NCBI RefSeq assembly: GCF_030012215.1
Contig: NZ_JASCXX010000014.1
Location: forward strand, 1 to 64,000
DNA from: Anaerobaca lacustris
Lineage (GTDB): Bacteria; Planctomycetota; Phycisphaerae; Sedimentisphaerales; Anaerobacaceae
Direction: 5' to 3'
Length of the DNA stretch: 64,000 nucleotides
Every line of letters begins with the position of its first letter. The stretch's first letter is position 1. The position numbers and the translations under genes were made by a program. The notes under the pieces were generated by a model. The model did no database searches. It was not told the origin of the DNA and was given only the letters and a program-made list of their open reading frames with translations. Below are positions 25,089-33,971 of the stretch, in pieces.

Positions 25089-25643
25089 ATGCAGAACATG
25101 GTTCCCTCAAGGGTCTTTTTGACCAAAGGCGTCGGGCGGCACAAGTATCAGCTCAAGTCGTTCGAAGAGGCACTGCGGAAAGCCGGAGTGGCCCAGCAGA
25201 ACCTGGTCCAGGTCTCCTCGATTCTGCCGCCCAAGTGCAAGATCACCAGCCGAGACAAAGGCCTTGCCGAGTTGACGCCGGGGCAGGTGTGCTTCTGCGT
25301 CATGGCCCGTGCCGACACGGACGAGCACGGTCGTCTGGTCGCCTCCTCCGTGGGGATCGCTGTTCCGAAGGACGGCAGGAAATGGGGGTATCTCAGCGAG
25401 GTCCACGGCCACGGCATGGACCAGCGCGAGGCTTCGGACATGTCGGAAGACCTGGCGGCCGGCATGCTGGGGACCACGCTGGGCCTGGAGGTCGATCCCA
25501 ACAAGGCATGGTCCGAGAAGGAGCAGGTCTACAAGTCCAGCGGCCTGATCATCCGTACATCGAACATCACGCAGACCGCCCGCGGCAAGAGGGACCTCTG
25601 GACCACGGTGGTGGCGATCGCGATGTTCCTTTTCGACGATTGA
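25089..25643 (+). CDS. Pyruvoyl-dependent arginine decarboxylase
   Basis: Converts arginine to agmatine. The proenzyme cleaves itself between two serines to make a pyruvoyl group; that site is S43-S44 in VQVSSILPP. Other family features are the opening RVFLTKGVGRHKYQLKSFEEAL and the AHGHG-like EVHGHGMDQ. Length (184 aa) is normal. The ATG at 25089 sits 5 bp after AAGGAGG; a GTG two codons earlier falls inside that site. A deoxyhypusine-synthase-like gene follows after 33 bp, indicating a polyamine operon. Confidence 0.9.
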   Translation: MQNMVPSRVFLTKGVGRHKYQLKSFEEALRKAGVAQQNLVQVSSILPPKCKITSRDKGLAELTPGQVCFCVMARADTDEHGRLVASSVGIAVPKDGRKWGYLSEVHGHGMDQREASDMSEDLAAGMLGTTLGLEVDPNKAWSEKEQVYKSSGLIIRTSNITQTARGKRDLWTTVVAIAMFLFDD

Positions 25644-25676
25644 CGGCCGTCAACCATATGACGCGGAGCGATAGAG

Positions 25677-26717
25677 ATGAACAAGAAGGACCTGCTCAGA
25701 GAATTCGTCGAACACGTTGATGTCAAGGCGTTCGATGCCACGCCCGTCATTGACGCGATGCGGGAGATGTCGTTTACCGCCAGGGACACCGCGCGGGCGG
25801 CGGACATCCTCAACGCAATGATCGAGGACACCGACTGCACGATCATGCTCTGCGTCGCCGGGAGCACCAGCGCCGGCGGCTGCATGCAGGTCTACGTCGA
25901 TATGGTCCGCCACAACATGGTCGATGCGATCGTTGCGACCGGGGCGACCATCGTCGATATGGACTTTTTTGAGGCGATCGGCTTCCGGCACTATAAAGGC
26001 AGCCCGTTCGTGGACGATAACAAGCTCAGAGAGCTCTATATCGACCGGATTTACGATACGTACATCGACGAAGAGCAGCTCCAGGTCTGCGACGAGACCA
26101 TCAAGCAGATCGCCGACGGTCTGGAGAAGCGGCCGCATTCGTCGCGGGAGTTCATCCGAGAGATGGGCAGGTACCTGACCGCACATGCCAAGAAGAAGAA
26201 CTCGCTGGTCCAGACGGCCTACGAGTGCGACGTGCCGATCTTCTGTCCGGCCTTCTCCGACTCCAGCGCGGGCTTCGGTCTCGTCAAACACCAGGTCGAG
26301 AACCCCGACAAGCACGTCTCGATCGACTCGGTGAAGGATTTCCGCGAACTGACGGAGATCAAGATCCGATCCAACGTTTCCGGGCTGTTCATGATCGGGG
26401 GCGGGGTGCCGAAGAATTTCGCCCAGGACACCGTCGTTTGCGCCGAGGTGCTCGGTCACTCGGTGGATATGCACAAGTATGCGGTGCAGATCACCGTGGC
26501 GGACGTTCGCGACGGCGCCTGTTCCAGTTCCACCCTGAAAGAGGCCTCCTCCTGGGGCAAGGTCGAGACCGGGAGCGAACAGATGGTCTATGCCGAGGCG
26601 ACGAGCGTGTTGCCGTTGATCGTCAGCTACGCGTACCACAAACGCGGTTGGGAACAGCGGTCCCGAAGACGGTGTGCCAGGATCTTCGAGCCGGCTCCCA
26701 CAGGAGAGCGGACATGA
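25677..26717 (+). CDS. Deoxyhypusine synthase-like polyamine enzyme
   Basis: A 346-aa homologue of eukaryotic/archaeal deoxyhypusine synthase, an NAD-dependent aminobutyl transferase. AGSTSAGGCMQVYVDMVRHN and VATGATIVDMDFFEAIG match the NAD-binding and core region, and K295 in EASSWGKVE corresponds to the catalytic lysine that forms the imine intermediate. Bacteria generally lack eIF5A, so a protein substrate is unlikely. Bacterial relatives are thought to act on small amines, for example making homospermidine or modifying agmatine-derived products. Its position after arginine decarboxylase supports an agmatine or putrescine-linked role; this is inference. The last 20 residues (RSRRRCARIFEPAP...) look like a non-family tail. 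Confidence 0.85.
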   Translation: MNKKDLLREFVEHVDVKAFDATPVIDAMREMSFTARDTARAADILNAMIEDTDCTIMLCVAGSTSAGGCMQVYVDMVRHNMVDAIVATGATIVDMDFFEAIGFRHYKGSPFVDDNKLRELYIDRIYDTYIDEEQLQVCDETIKQIADGLEKRPHSSREFIREMGRYLTAHAKKKNSLVQTAYECDVPIFCPAFSDSSAGFGLVKHQVENPDKHVSIDSVKDFRELTEIKIRSNVSGLFMIGGGVPKNFAQDTVVCAEVLGHSVDMHKYAVQITVADVRDGACSSSTLKEASSWGKVETGSEQMVYAEATSVLPLIVSYAYHKRGWEQRSRRRCARIFEPAPTGERT

Positions 26718-27223
26718 CCGAGAGGTTGAGCGCGGCGCCCTCCACGAGGGTCGGCCTTGCTTTGGCAGCCCTCCTGCTGGTCTCGGCGGGCTGCGGCGAC
26801 AGCGACCTGGAAAAGGCCCAACAGGATGCCAGAGAGGCCAAGGCCACGGTCAAGAAGCTCGAACTGAGTCTGGCCAGGGCCATGCAGGAAATCGCCGACC
26901 AGAGGGCCGAGTTGAGCGTGGTGCGTGAGACCCGCGACGAGCTTCAGCGCCAGGTCGATCAGCTCGCCCAGGAGCGGGACAGTGCAGCGGCCCTGGCCCA
27001 GCAGGCCGAGCAGGTGATCACGCATCTCAGCTCGCGCGCCGAAGGGCAGGTCGGCGCCACGGCGGCGCTGCGCAGGCAGATCGACGACCTCAAGGCGGTG
27101 GTCGCCGATCAGCAGGCGCTCATCGAGGAATTGCAGAAGGCCGGTGCCATCGAGTCGTTGTCTCCCGGCCAGACGCAGGGTTCGGGCGACGCCAACGAGC
27201 CGGACGACGACAACGGCGCGTAG
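26714..27223 (+). CDS. Coiled-coil lipoprotein of unknown function
   Basis: A 169-aa protein with signal ending LLLVSAGC (lipobox cysteine at about 26). Residues 30-150 are a continuous heptad-rich coiled coil (LEKAQQDAREAKATVKKLEL onward), and the tail is acidic (NEPDDDNGA). It overlaps the previous stop by 4 bp (ATGA), so it is translated with the polyamine genes, though no functional link is evident. It may act as an envelope spacer, like Lpp- or OmpH-like coiled coils. No catalytic motif. Confidence 0.7.
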   Translation: MTERLSAAPSTRVGLALAALLLVSAGCGDSDLEKAQQDAREAKATVKKLELSLARAMQEIADQRAELSVVRETRDELQRQVDQLAQERDSAAALAQQAEQVITHLSSRAEGQVGATAALRRQIDDLKAVVADQQALIEELQKAGAIESLSPGQTQGSGDANEPDDDNGA

Positions 27224-27228
27224 CTGGG

Positions 27229-27248
27229 CCGCACGCCGATGTGTGCGG
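27229..27248. terminator. Possible bidirectional terminator hairpin
   Basis: CCGCAC and GTGCGG pair around an 8-nt loop exactly between two convergent genes. There is no U-run on either side, so termination is uncertain. Confidence 0.3.
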
Positions 27249-27252
27249 TCGT

Positions 27253-28521
27253 TCAGGAGAGGCGCTCTGCCTTCCGTCGGGCGCGGCGCAGGATGGCCCC
27301 GCTCTCTCTTGGGTGGTAGAACACCACGATCCTTTCGCCCGGGATGTCGAAACCCTTGGATTCCATCGTTGCCTTGATGCGTGGCACCAGTTCCTGATCG
27401 ACGATCCACTGCTGCTGCGGCCAGATCGCCAGGTGCAGGCGCAGGAAGCGCTGACCCGTCGATAGTGAAATCTCCCCACGACTCGCGGGAGGTGTCAGGA
27501 CGATGTCCTGGAATTGATCGGCGACGTCCCGGCCGACTCGTTCGAGGGTGTGTGTGGCCTCCCCGGCGTCGGCGTTTTCCGTGACGGCGACGTCGAGATA
27601 GACCTGCTGGGCGCCGCGCAGGTAGTTGCCCACGACGGCGATGTTGCGGTTGGGGATGACGACGCGCTGGCCCAGATAGTTTCGAAGCCTCGTCATGCGC
27701 AGGCCCAGTTCTTCGACGATGCCCGTGTGCGGCGGGATCTCAACCATGTCTCCGACGTTGAACTGCTCCTCGAAGACGATGAAGAAGCCCGTGACCATAT
27801 CCTGAACGAGTCCCTGCGAGCCGAACCCGATGGCCAGACCGATCACCGACAGGGACGCGAAGTACATCGTGTAGTTGACGCCAAGCTCGGTCAGGATGAA
27901 CCCGATGGCCAGCAGATAGATCACATAGCGGCTGACGTTCAGCGCCAGGGAGTACATCGTCATCGTTCGGTTCTTGTGCCGGCGGAAGAGGAACTTCAGC
28001 GGTCCCCGGTCCGAGTAGATGACAAAATACAGCAGGCGGCGCAGCGCGTACACCGCCACATGGCAGGCCGCAACCACCACAACGATGACGAGAATTCGGC
28101 GGCCCCGCGCCTTCATCGCCGAGACGGACCAATCGGATCGCCGGTGCAGCGAATCGCCGAATCGCGGCAGCCGAGTGAGCTTCAGCGGGCCGGTCAGATC
28201 GCCTCCCGACAGGGTCAGTTCCTTGCCGTTCAACTCGAATCGATAAGTGACCTCGCTTCCGTCAGTCTGGAGAACGAGCGTTCCGTCCTCGATCCGATAC
28301 GTTCCTTCCTCGTGGCCGATCTCGAAGCGCTCGTCGGAGTAGAGCCGGAGCGTGCCGGCCGGGCCCGTCCAGTCGCCCACCAGCGAGGCCCGCGTTGCCT
28401 TGGCCTGCTCCTGGCCGATGATGGTCGGCAGGGGCGCGTCCGACGAATCGCCGGCCCATGTCCCCGTCGCGGCCAGAAGAACGACGCCTGTTGCCCAGAG
28501 TGAAACGCACCGAGAGAGCAT
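27253..28521 (-). CDS. MscS-family mechanosensitive channel with lipocalin-like N-terminal domain
   Basis: A 422-aa channel. After a signal segment (MLSRCVSLWATGVVLLAATGTWA), residues about 50-115 form a small beta domain (LVGDWTGPAGTLRLYSDERFE, GTLVLQTDGSEVTYRFELNG) resembling lipocalin-like DUF5640 domains and facing the periplasm. Then come membrane helices and the pore-lining MscS core GLAIGFGSQGLVQDMVTGFFIVFEEQFNVGD, with the beta domain VEELGLRMTRLRNYLGQRVVIPN after it. It should open under membrane tension. The N-terminal fusion is unusual. It faces a second MscS gene across a 233-bp divergent spacer that has no clear promoter pair. Confidence 0.82.
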   Translation of the reverse strand: MLSRCVSLWATGVVLLAATGTWAGDSSDAPLPTIIGQEQAKATRASLVGDWTGPAGTLRLYSDERFEIGHEEGTYRIEDGTLVLQTDGSEVTYRFELNGKELTLSGGDLTGPLKLTRLPRFGDSLHRRSDWSVSAMKARGRRILVIVVVVAACHVAVYALRRLLYFVIYSDRGPLKFLFRRHKNRTMTMYSLALNVSRYVIYLLAIGFILTELGVNYTMYFASLSVIGLAIGFGSQGLVQDMVTGFFIVFEEQFNVGDMVEIPPHTGIVEELGLRMTRLRNYLGQRVVIPNRNIAVVGNYLRGAQQVYLDVAVTENADAGEATHTLERVGRDVADQFQDIVLTPPASRGEISLSTGQRFLRLHLAIWPQQQWIVDQELVPRIKATMESKGFDIPGERIVVFYHPRESGAILRRARRKAERLS

Positions 28522-28754
28522 GTGTTCTTGTCCCAATCATACCGTTGCATCGCAGGTTCTCTCCCGGCATTCTACATCGGGTACGAGCCGGAATCCACAA
28601 CGATTCGAGCCTGGCGGTCCCTTCGGAGTTTCTCCTTGCATGTTCTCGGGGCCGTTGTAGCATGAAGAAAGGCCGGGCAACGTCGGTCTCGAATACACGC
28701 AAACAGCGGATGTGCGACGTCTGCATGAGAAGTCTTGTCATGGAGGACATCGAC

Positions 28755-29816
28755 ATGTGGGATACCCTATTGAGCTGGAAGGGCTGGCTCTGGCCGGTGA
28801 CGGTGCTGTCGCTTGCGGTCGTGGTGGCCTTGGGCTGCCATTTCATCATCGTCCATGTTTTGTCGCATTTCGCCCGACGAAGTGCATCGAAAGTGGATGA
28901 CGTGTTGCTCCGTCATCTTCGCCGTCCGGTTCGCTGGATTATGGTGGCGGTGGCGTTCCGGCTGGCCCTCGATCCGCTCGATCTGTCCGAGGGAGTCCGG
29001 AACCTCGCTCTGATGGTTTTCGGCCTGACCTTCATCGCGCTGATCGCGTGGCTTCTCATCAAGGCCGTCTATATCCTCAGCGACGTGGCGACATTGCGTT
29101 TTCAGGTCGATGTCAAGGACAACCTGCGGGCGCGAAAGGTTCATACGCAGTTGCGCGTGCTTCGCCAGATCCTCGTGATCGTGATTGTCATCATCGCCTC
29201 GGCCTCCATTCTGATGACGTTTCCCAAGGTCCGGCAGCTCGGGACGGCCATCCTGGCCTCGGCCGGCATCATCGGCATTGTGGTCGGTCTGGCCGCCCAG
29301 AAGACCCTCGCCACGTTCATCGCCGGCTTGCAGATCGCCTTCACGCAGCCGATTCGGCTGGACGACGTGGTGATCGTCGAAGGGGAATGGGGCCGGATCG
29401 AGGAGATCACGCTGACGTATGTGGTCGTGCGAATCTGGGATCTGAGACGGCTGATCGTGCCGATCACCTATTTCATCGAGCGGCCTTTCCAGAACTGGAC
29501 GCGGATCTCGGCCGACATCCTGGGAACGGTCTTCCTCTACGTCGATCATACGGTCCCGACCGATGCCGTGCGGGCCGAGCTTCAGCGAATCCTCGAAGCG
29601 TCCGAGTCCTGGGACCGCAAGGTGTGCGTGCTCCAGGTGACCAACACATCGGAGCGGACCGTCGAGCTTCGTGCTCTGATGAGCGCGGCGGATGCCTCGC
29701 TGGCCTGGAACCTCCGCTGTGAGGTGCGGGAGAAGCTCGTCGAGTTCGTTCGAAACAACTATCCGCATGCGCTGCCGCGCCTTCGCGCCGAGCTGGAAAA
29801 AGGAGAGTGTCCATGA
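28755..29816 (+). CDS. MscS-family mechanosensitive channel
   Basis: A 353-aa channel with four membrane helices (from WPVTVLSLAVVVALGCHFII onward) and the MscS pore helix LGTAILASAGIIGIVVGLAAQKTLATFIAG. It continues with IAFTQPIRLDDVVIVEGEWGRIEEITL, the canonical beta domain. The start at 28755 is 8 bp after GGAGG; upstream ATGs have no ribosome site. It overlaps the LapA-like gene by 4 bp and leads a plus-strand operon with CorA. Compared with the divergent paralogue it lacks a periplasmic lipocalin-like domain. Confidence 0.85.
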   Translation: MWDTLLSWKGWLWPVTVLSLAVVVALGCHFIIVHVLSHFARRSASKVDDVLLRHLRRPVRWIMVAVAFRLALDPLDLSEGVRNLALMVFGLTFIALIAWLLIKAVYILSDVATLRFQVDVKDNLRARKVHTQLRVLRQILVIVIVIIASASILMTFPKVRQLGTAILASAGIIGIVVGLAAQKTLATFIAGLQIAFTQPIRLDDVVIVEGEWGRIEEITLTYVVVRIWDLRRLIVPITYFIERPFQNWTRISADILGTVFLYVDHTVPTDAVRAELQRILEASESWDRKVCVLQVTNTSERTVELRALMSAADASLAWNLRCEVREKLVEFVRNNYPHALPRLRAELEKGECP

Positions 29817-30037
29817 AGATAGAGAAGAAGGACAAGATCAAACTCATCGCCTTGATTGTCGTTGCGGTCCTGGCAATCGTCATTTTCCTGCAGAACACCG
29901 AGGTGGTCGAAGCGCGGATCCTGCTCCTCACCATCCAGATGTCCCGCGCCTTGCTGCTCATGTTGACCTTCGCGCTCGGCTTGCTCACGGGCATTCTCGT
30001 CGCCACGAACTTCCTGAGGAAGAAGACCAAGCCCTGA
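29813..30037 (+). CDS. LapA-like (DUF1049) small membrane protein
   Basis: A 74-aa protein with two hydrophobic helices joined by FLQNTEVVEARILLLTIQM, the typical LapA/YciS pattern, and a basic end (FLRKKTKP). Family members assist envelope assembly in enterobacteria, but a role here is not established. It is translationally coupled to mscS by ATGA overlap. Confidence 0.75.
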   Translation: MKIEKKDKIKLIALIVVAVLAIVIFLQNTEVVEARILLLTIQMSRALLLMLTFALGLLTGILVATNFLRKKTKP

Positions 30038-30064
30038 TCCATCGCTGGAAAGGATGTGGCGAAT

Positions 30065-31150
30065 ATGGCCAGTAAGCCGAAAGCCGGACGGACGTCCGTT
30101 GCGAGGCGATCGAAGAAGGCCGGACTTCCACCCGGAACGCTCGTCTACACGGGCGAACGGAGGGTCGAGTCGGTCCGGATGACCGTCATCGACTATGACG
30201 AACGGCACGTTCAGGAACGACACATTACGTCCATCGACGAATGCCTTCCGTTTCGCGCCGCGCCCGCGGTGACGTGGGTGAATATCGACGGTCTTCATGA
30301 CGTCGGTGTGATCGAGACGCTCGGCAAGACCTTCGAGCTTCACCCTCTTCTCCTGGAGGATATCCTCAGCACCGCCCAGCGTCCCAAGTTCGAGGACTAT
30401 GAGAAGAACCTCTTCCTCGTGCTGAAGATGCTCCACTTCGACGAGCATCATCAGGGCGTCGAGACCGAGCAGGTCAGCCTGATCGTCGGGCCCAACTTCG
30501 TGCTCTCGTTCCAGGAGCGGGTCGGCGACGTCTTTGATTCCGTCCGCGACCGCATCCGCAGCGGAAAAGGCCGCATCCGCAAACTCGGTGCCGATTACCT
30601 CGCGTATTCGCTATTGGACGCGATCGTCGACAGCTACTTCCTCATTCTCGAGAAGCTCGGGGAGAGGATCGAGAATCTCGAAGAGGAACTGGTAGGCAAC
30701 CCGAGCCAGAGGACGCTCCAGCAGATCCACGCGCTCAAGCGCGAAATGATCACTCTGCGCCGATCCATCTGGCCCCTTCGCGAGCTGGTCAGCGGTCTGC
30801 AAAGGAGCGAATCGCCTTGGATCGCCGAATCGACGCGCGTCTATCTCCGGGATGTCTACGATCACACAATCCAGATTATCGACACGATCGAGAGCTTCCG
30901 CGACATGGTCTCGGGCATGCTGGACATTTACCTGTCGAGCATCAGCAACCGGATGAACGCCGTGATGAAGGTCCTGACCATCATTGCGACGCTGTTCATC
31001 CCGCTGACCTTCATCGCGGGGATCTATGGCATGAATTTTGAGCATATGCCGGAGTTGGAATGGCGCTACGGCTACGCCGTCGTCTGGGCCGTGATGATCT
31101 GCGTTGCCGCGATCATGCTCGTGTACTTCCGCCGGCGCAAATGGCTTTGA
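30065..31150 (+). CDS. corA: Magnesium/cobalt transporter CorA
   Basis: A pentameric divalent cation channel of about 361 aa. The signature GMN is in GIYGMNFEHMPELEWRYGY between the two C-terminal membrane helices; the long cytoplasmic funnel domain includes HPLLLEDILSTAQRPKFEDY and LVGNPSQRTLQQIHALKREM. The final RRRKWL is the basic C-terminal sequence expected after TM2. A GTG three codons upstream is an alternative start. It is 27 bp after the LapA-like gene, in the same run as MscS, suggesting an ion and osmotic homeostasis operon. Confidence 0.92.
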   Translation: MASKPKAGRTSVARRSKKAGLPPGTLVYTGERRVESVRMTVIDYDERHVQERHITSIDECLPFRAAPAVTWVNIDGLHDVGVIETLGKTFELHPLLLEDILSTAQRPKFEDYEKNLFLVLKMLHFDEHHQGVETEQVSLIVGPNFVLSFQERVGDVFDSVRDRIRSGKGRIRKLGADYLAYSLLDAIVDSYFLILEKLGERIENLEEELVGNPSQRTLQQIHALKREMITLRRSIWPLRELVSGLQRSESPWIAESTRVYLRDVYDHTIQIIDTIESFRDMVSGMLDIYLSSISNRMNAVMKVLTIIATLFIPLTFIAGIYGMNFEHMPELEWRYGYAVVWAVMICVAAIMLVYFRRRKWL

Positions 31151-31296
31151 GGGGCTCCAGGTCCCGGCGGCCCAGGGTGCGTCCAGAGCGGCCATAAGGT
31201 GCTTGCGAAATCCGACGTCAGACGATATGACGTGGAGGACAGGTCGTCAGAAGCGTTCCATTGTGCCGCAATGGGCCGGCCGGGGCGGCAGAGAAG

Positions 31297-31947
31297 ATGT
31301 TCCTTGATTGTTTGGAAGGTGTTGAAATCCATTTCGCCATGATGCCGATTGCCGTGTTTCCCATCGAGTCCCAATTCTTCGCCTGGGTGCTCCTGCCCAT
31401 TTTGATCTTTCTGGCCCGAATCTGCGACGTGACTCTGGGGACGGTGCGTCTGATCTTCGTATCCCGAGGGTTCAAGTACTTAGCCCCGATCGTTGGTTTC
31501 TTCGAGGTGCTGATCTGGATCCTCGTGATCGGCCAGATCATGCAGAACCTGTCGAATTGGCTCTGTTACGTGGCCTACGCCGGCGGTTTCGCCACAGGCA
31601 ACTACGTGGGGATGTGGGTGGCCGAGAGGCTCTCGTTGGGGATCGTGCTGATCCGCATCATCACGCAGCGAGGCGCGCATGCCCTGGTGGACCGTCTCAG
31701 GAAGAACGACTATGGTGTGACCAGTGTGGACGGCGAGGGGGCTGCCGGTCCGGTGCAGGTCATCTTCACCATCGTGCCTCGCCGGGAGGTCGGTACGGTT
31801 GTGGAGATGGTCAAGGCGTACAACCCGAAGGCGTTCTACTCCATCGAGGAGGTGGGTTTCGTGGAGAAGGGTGTCTTTCCGGCCAGGAAGGATTTTCGCT
31901 ACATCGGCCTGGAACGGTTCCTGCGGCCGCTGCGCAAGCGCAAATGA
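31297..31947 (+). CDS. DUF2179/UPF0316 family membrane protein
   Basis: About 216 aa. Three N-terminal helices (FFAWVLLPILIFLARICDVTLGT, YLAPIVGFFEVLIWILVIG, NWLCYVAYAGGFATGNYVG) are followed by a cytoplasmic DUF2179 domain with RIITQRGAHALVDRLRKNDYGVT and VFTIVPRREVGTVVEMVKAYNPKAF-like sequence. The R-x-C-D-V-T-x-G-T-V-R motif in the first helix is typical of UPF0316. Function is unknown, though related domains bind nucleotides. The start is uncertain: an ATG at 31339 is possible. Confidence 0.78.
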   Translation: MFLDCLEGVEIHFAMMPIAVFPIESQFFAWVLLPILIFLARICDVTLGTVRLIFVSRGFKYLAPIVGFFEVLIWILVIGQIMQNLSNWLCYVAYAGGFATGNYVGMWVAERLSLGIVLIRIITQRGAHALVDRLRKNDYGVTSVDGEGAAGPVQVIFTIVPRREVGTVVEMVKAYNPKAFYSIEEVGFVEKGVFPARKDFRYIGLERFLRPLRKRK

Positions 31948-32064
31948 AGCGGCGGCCGGGGCTGTTCAGAGACATCGCGGGCGTGTACAATACCCCCCTT
32001 CGTGATCGAGCCGGGGCATGGGTTCGGCGGGCGGTCAATCGTAGACAAGGAAAAGGCTTCTTGG

Positions 32065-33099
32065 ATGAGAGCGGCTGAAAAGACGGGGTCGAAGCTTCAG
32101 AAACTGACCGAGTTGTTTGCGGGCAAGGCCTACCTGCTCATCATCATCCAAGACAATCCTGACCCGGACTGCATCGCTGCGGCGGTCGCCCTGCGAAAAC
32201 TGGCCAACAGCATGGCCAACCTCCAGTGCTCCATCGCCTGTGGAGGAACCGTAGGACGTGGTGAGAACCGGGCCCTGGTGAAATACCTCGGCCTGAATCT
32301 CCGCAATTGCGGCGAGATCGACTACAGCAAGTTCGATCTGCTGGCCATGGTGGACACCCAGCCCGGTACGGGAAACAACTCTCTTCCGACACAGCTTCTG
32401 CCCAATATCGTCGTGGACCACCATCCGATCCGGCAACTGACGCGAACCGTTCCGTTTACGGACATTCGCAGCGGCTACGGCTCGACCTCGACCATCTTCG
32501 TCGAGTACCTCATCGAGGCCGGCATCACGCCTGAGACGCCCCTGGCCACCGCACTTCTCTACGGAATCCGGTCCGATACGCAGGATCTCGGCCGCGAAGC
32601 GGCCCGAGCCGATATCGAGGCCATCCAGTTCCTCTATCCGTTCGCCAACAAGCGGATGCTCAGCATCATCCAGCGGGGCAAAGTGCCCCGCGTGTACTAC
32701 CAGATGCTCGCCGACGCGCTGGGAAACGCGCGCGTCCAAGGGCCGGCCATCATCACCGAACTCGGGGAGATCGACAATCCCGATATGATCGCCGAAGTCG
32801 CCGACCTGCTGCTGCGCGACGATGAGACGACCTGGACGATGTGCACGGGTCTGTGGAACGACAAGCTTCTGATCTCGATCCGAACGTCCGAGGAGAACAA
32901 CGTCGCCGAACACGTGATGAAGCGCATGGTCTTCAGGAAGGGCACCGGCGGGGGCCATCTGACCTACGCCGGCGGCCAGGTTCCTTTGGCCAACACCACC
33001 AAGGCCGAGCGACAGAAACTGGAACGACACATCGAAGAGAAGTTCCTCAAGGCCATTGGCGCCGACGCCGCGACGAGCGCCCGACTTGTCAAGGCATAG
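32065..33099 (+). CDS. DHH-family phosphoesterase (NrnA-like)
   Basis: A 344-aa DHH/DHHA1 enzyme. The motifs are DNPDPDCIAAA (motif I), MVDTQPG (motif II), VVDHHP (the DHH triad) and GTGGGHLTYAGG (the DHHA1 substrate loop). Relatives are nano-RNases, pAp phosphatases or cyclic-dinucleotide phosphodiesterases, so the protein most likely cleaves short RNAs or nucleotides in the cytoplasm. The start follows AAGGAAAAGG. A TACAAT box at 31986-31991 is a possible -10 element for it but its -35 is weak. Confidence 0.82.
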   Translation: MRAAEKTGSKLQKLTELFAGKAYLLIIIQDNPDPDCIAAAVALRKLANSMANLQCSIACGGTVGRGENRALVKYLGLNLRNCGEIDYSKFDLLAMVDTQPGTGNNSLPTQLLPNIVVDHHPIRQLTRTVPFTDIRSGYGSTSTIFVEYLIEAGITPETPLATALLYGIRSDTQDLGREAARADIEAIQFLYPFANKRMLSIIQRGKVPRVYYQMLADALGNARVQGPAIITELGEIDNPDMIAEVADLLLRDDETTWTMCTGLWNDKLLISIRTSEENNVAEHVMKRMVFRKGTGGGHLTYAGGQVPLANTTKAERQKLERHIEEKFLKAIGADAATSARLVKA

Positions 33100-33149
33100 A
33101 CCCGCTCGATCCCGGACTCCGTGGGTCGTGCCTCGGCGGGACAATCGTC

Positions 33150-33177
33150 TTGCTTTTCGTTCTCGACGCACTACTAT
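33150..33177 (+). promoter_or_regulatory. Putative promoter of the PIG-L/GT4/GH100-like operon
   Basis: TTGCTT, 16-bp spacer and TACTAT, about 95 bp before the PIG-L start codon. Confidence 0.45.
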
Positions 33178-33272
33178 TGCTTGTGGGCGTACAGACTGGG
33201 GCGCATCCGTGCGGCTCGGTGCGCTCCAGGGACGAATCCAGTCGGGTTTGGACATCGCGGGAGGACAAAACG

Positions 33273-33899
33273 ATGACGCAGGATCGAGTGGCCCTTCTGA
33301 GTTACGAGTACACCAATTGCGCCGTGATCGTGGCCCATCCGGACGACGAGACCCTCTGGGCCGGCGGGACGATGCTGCTGCATCCGGATAGCTGCTGGAC
33401 CGTCGCGGCCCTGTGCCGCAAGAGCGATGCGGATCGGGCCCCGAAGTTCCATCAGGCCGTGGAATGCTACAATGCCAAGGGCGTGATGGGCGACCTCGAC
33501 GATGGGCCCGAGCAGACGCCGCTGCGCACCGTGGACGTGGAAGACGCGATCCTCGACCTGTTGCCGTCGGATCGTTACGACCTGGTCCTGACCCATGGTC
33601 TCTGGGGCGAATACACCTCACACCGACGCCATGAGGAGGTGGCCAAGGCGATCATGGCGCTGCGGGAAAGCGGCCGACTTCTGGCCAAGGAGGTATGGAT
33701 GTTCGCCTACGAGGACGGTGCGAAGAAATACCTGCCCAGGCCGATCGCCGACGCCGACGTGTACGTTCGTCTTCCGCGCGATGTCTGGGAGCGCAAGTAC
33801 GAGATCATCCGCACGATCTACGGTTTCGAGGAAGACAGCTTCGAGGCCCGGACCACGCCGAAAGAAGAGGCGTTCTGGGTTCTTGGGAAAGGCAAGTGA
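33273..33899 (+). CDS. PIG-L family deacetylase
   Basis: A 208-aa zinc deacetylase. The metal site is AHPDDE (H22, D24/D25) together with TSHRRHEEV (H117 or H120). The family removes acetyl groups from N-acetylglucosamine-type moieties in glycolipids, thiols and antibiotics. GGGAGGACAAAACG upstream fixes the start. It is followed on the same strand by a glycosyltransferase and a GH100-like enzyme, so the three probably build or remodel one glycoconjugate. The glycosyltransferase does not look like BshA, which argues against bacillithiol. Confidence 0.82.
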   Translation: MTQDRVALLSYEYTNCAVIVAHPDDETLWAGGTMLLHPDSCWTVAALCRKSDADRAPKFHQAVECYNAKGVMGDLDDGPEQTPLRTVDVEDAILDLLPSDRYDLVLTHGLWGEYTSHRRHEEVAKAIMALRESGRLLAKEVWMFAYEDGAKKYLPRPIADADVYVRLPRDVWERKYEIIRTIYGFEEDSFEARTTPKEEAFWVLGKGK

Positions 33900-33900
33900 G

Positions 33901-33928
33901 TGGGGCGAGCGTCCCCGCTCGCTCCCCA
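33901..33928. repeat. Intergenic palindromic repeat (GGGGCGAGCG type)
   Basis: TGGGGCGAGCG and CGCTCGCTCCCCA pair around TCCC with a two-base bulge, immediately after the PIG-L stop codon. Core GAGCG...CGCTC resembles the hairpin in the BNR gene at 21.3 kb. Confidence 0.55.
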
Positions 33929-33971
33929 CGGAGATCACGATGCGAGGATGCGCCATCTACCTGGAGAATGC

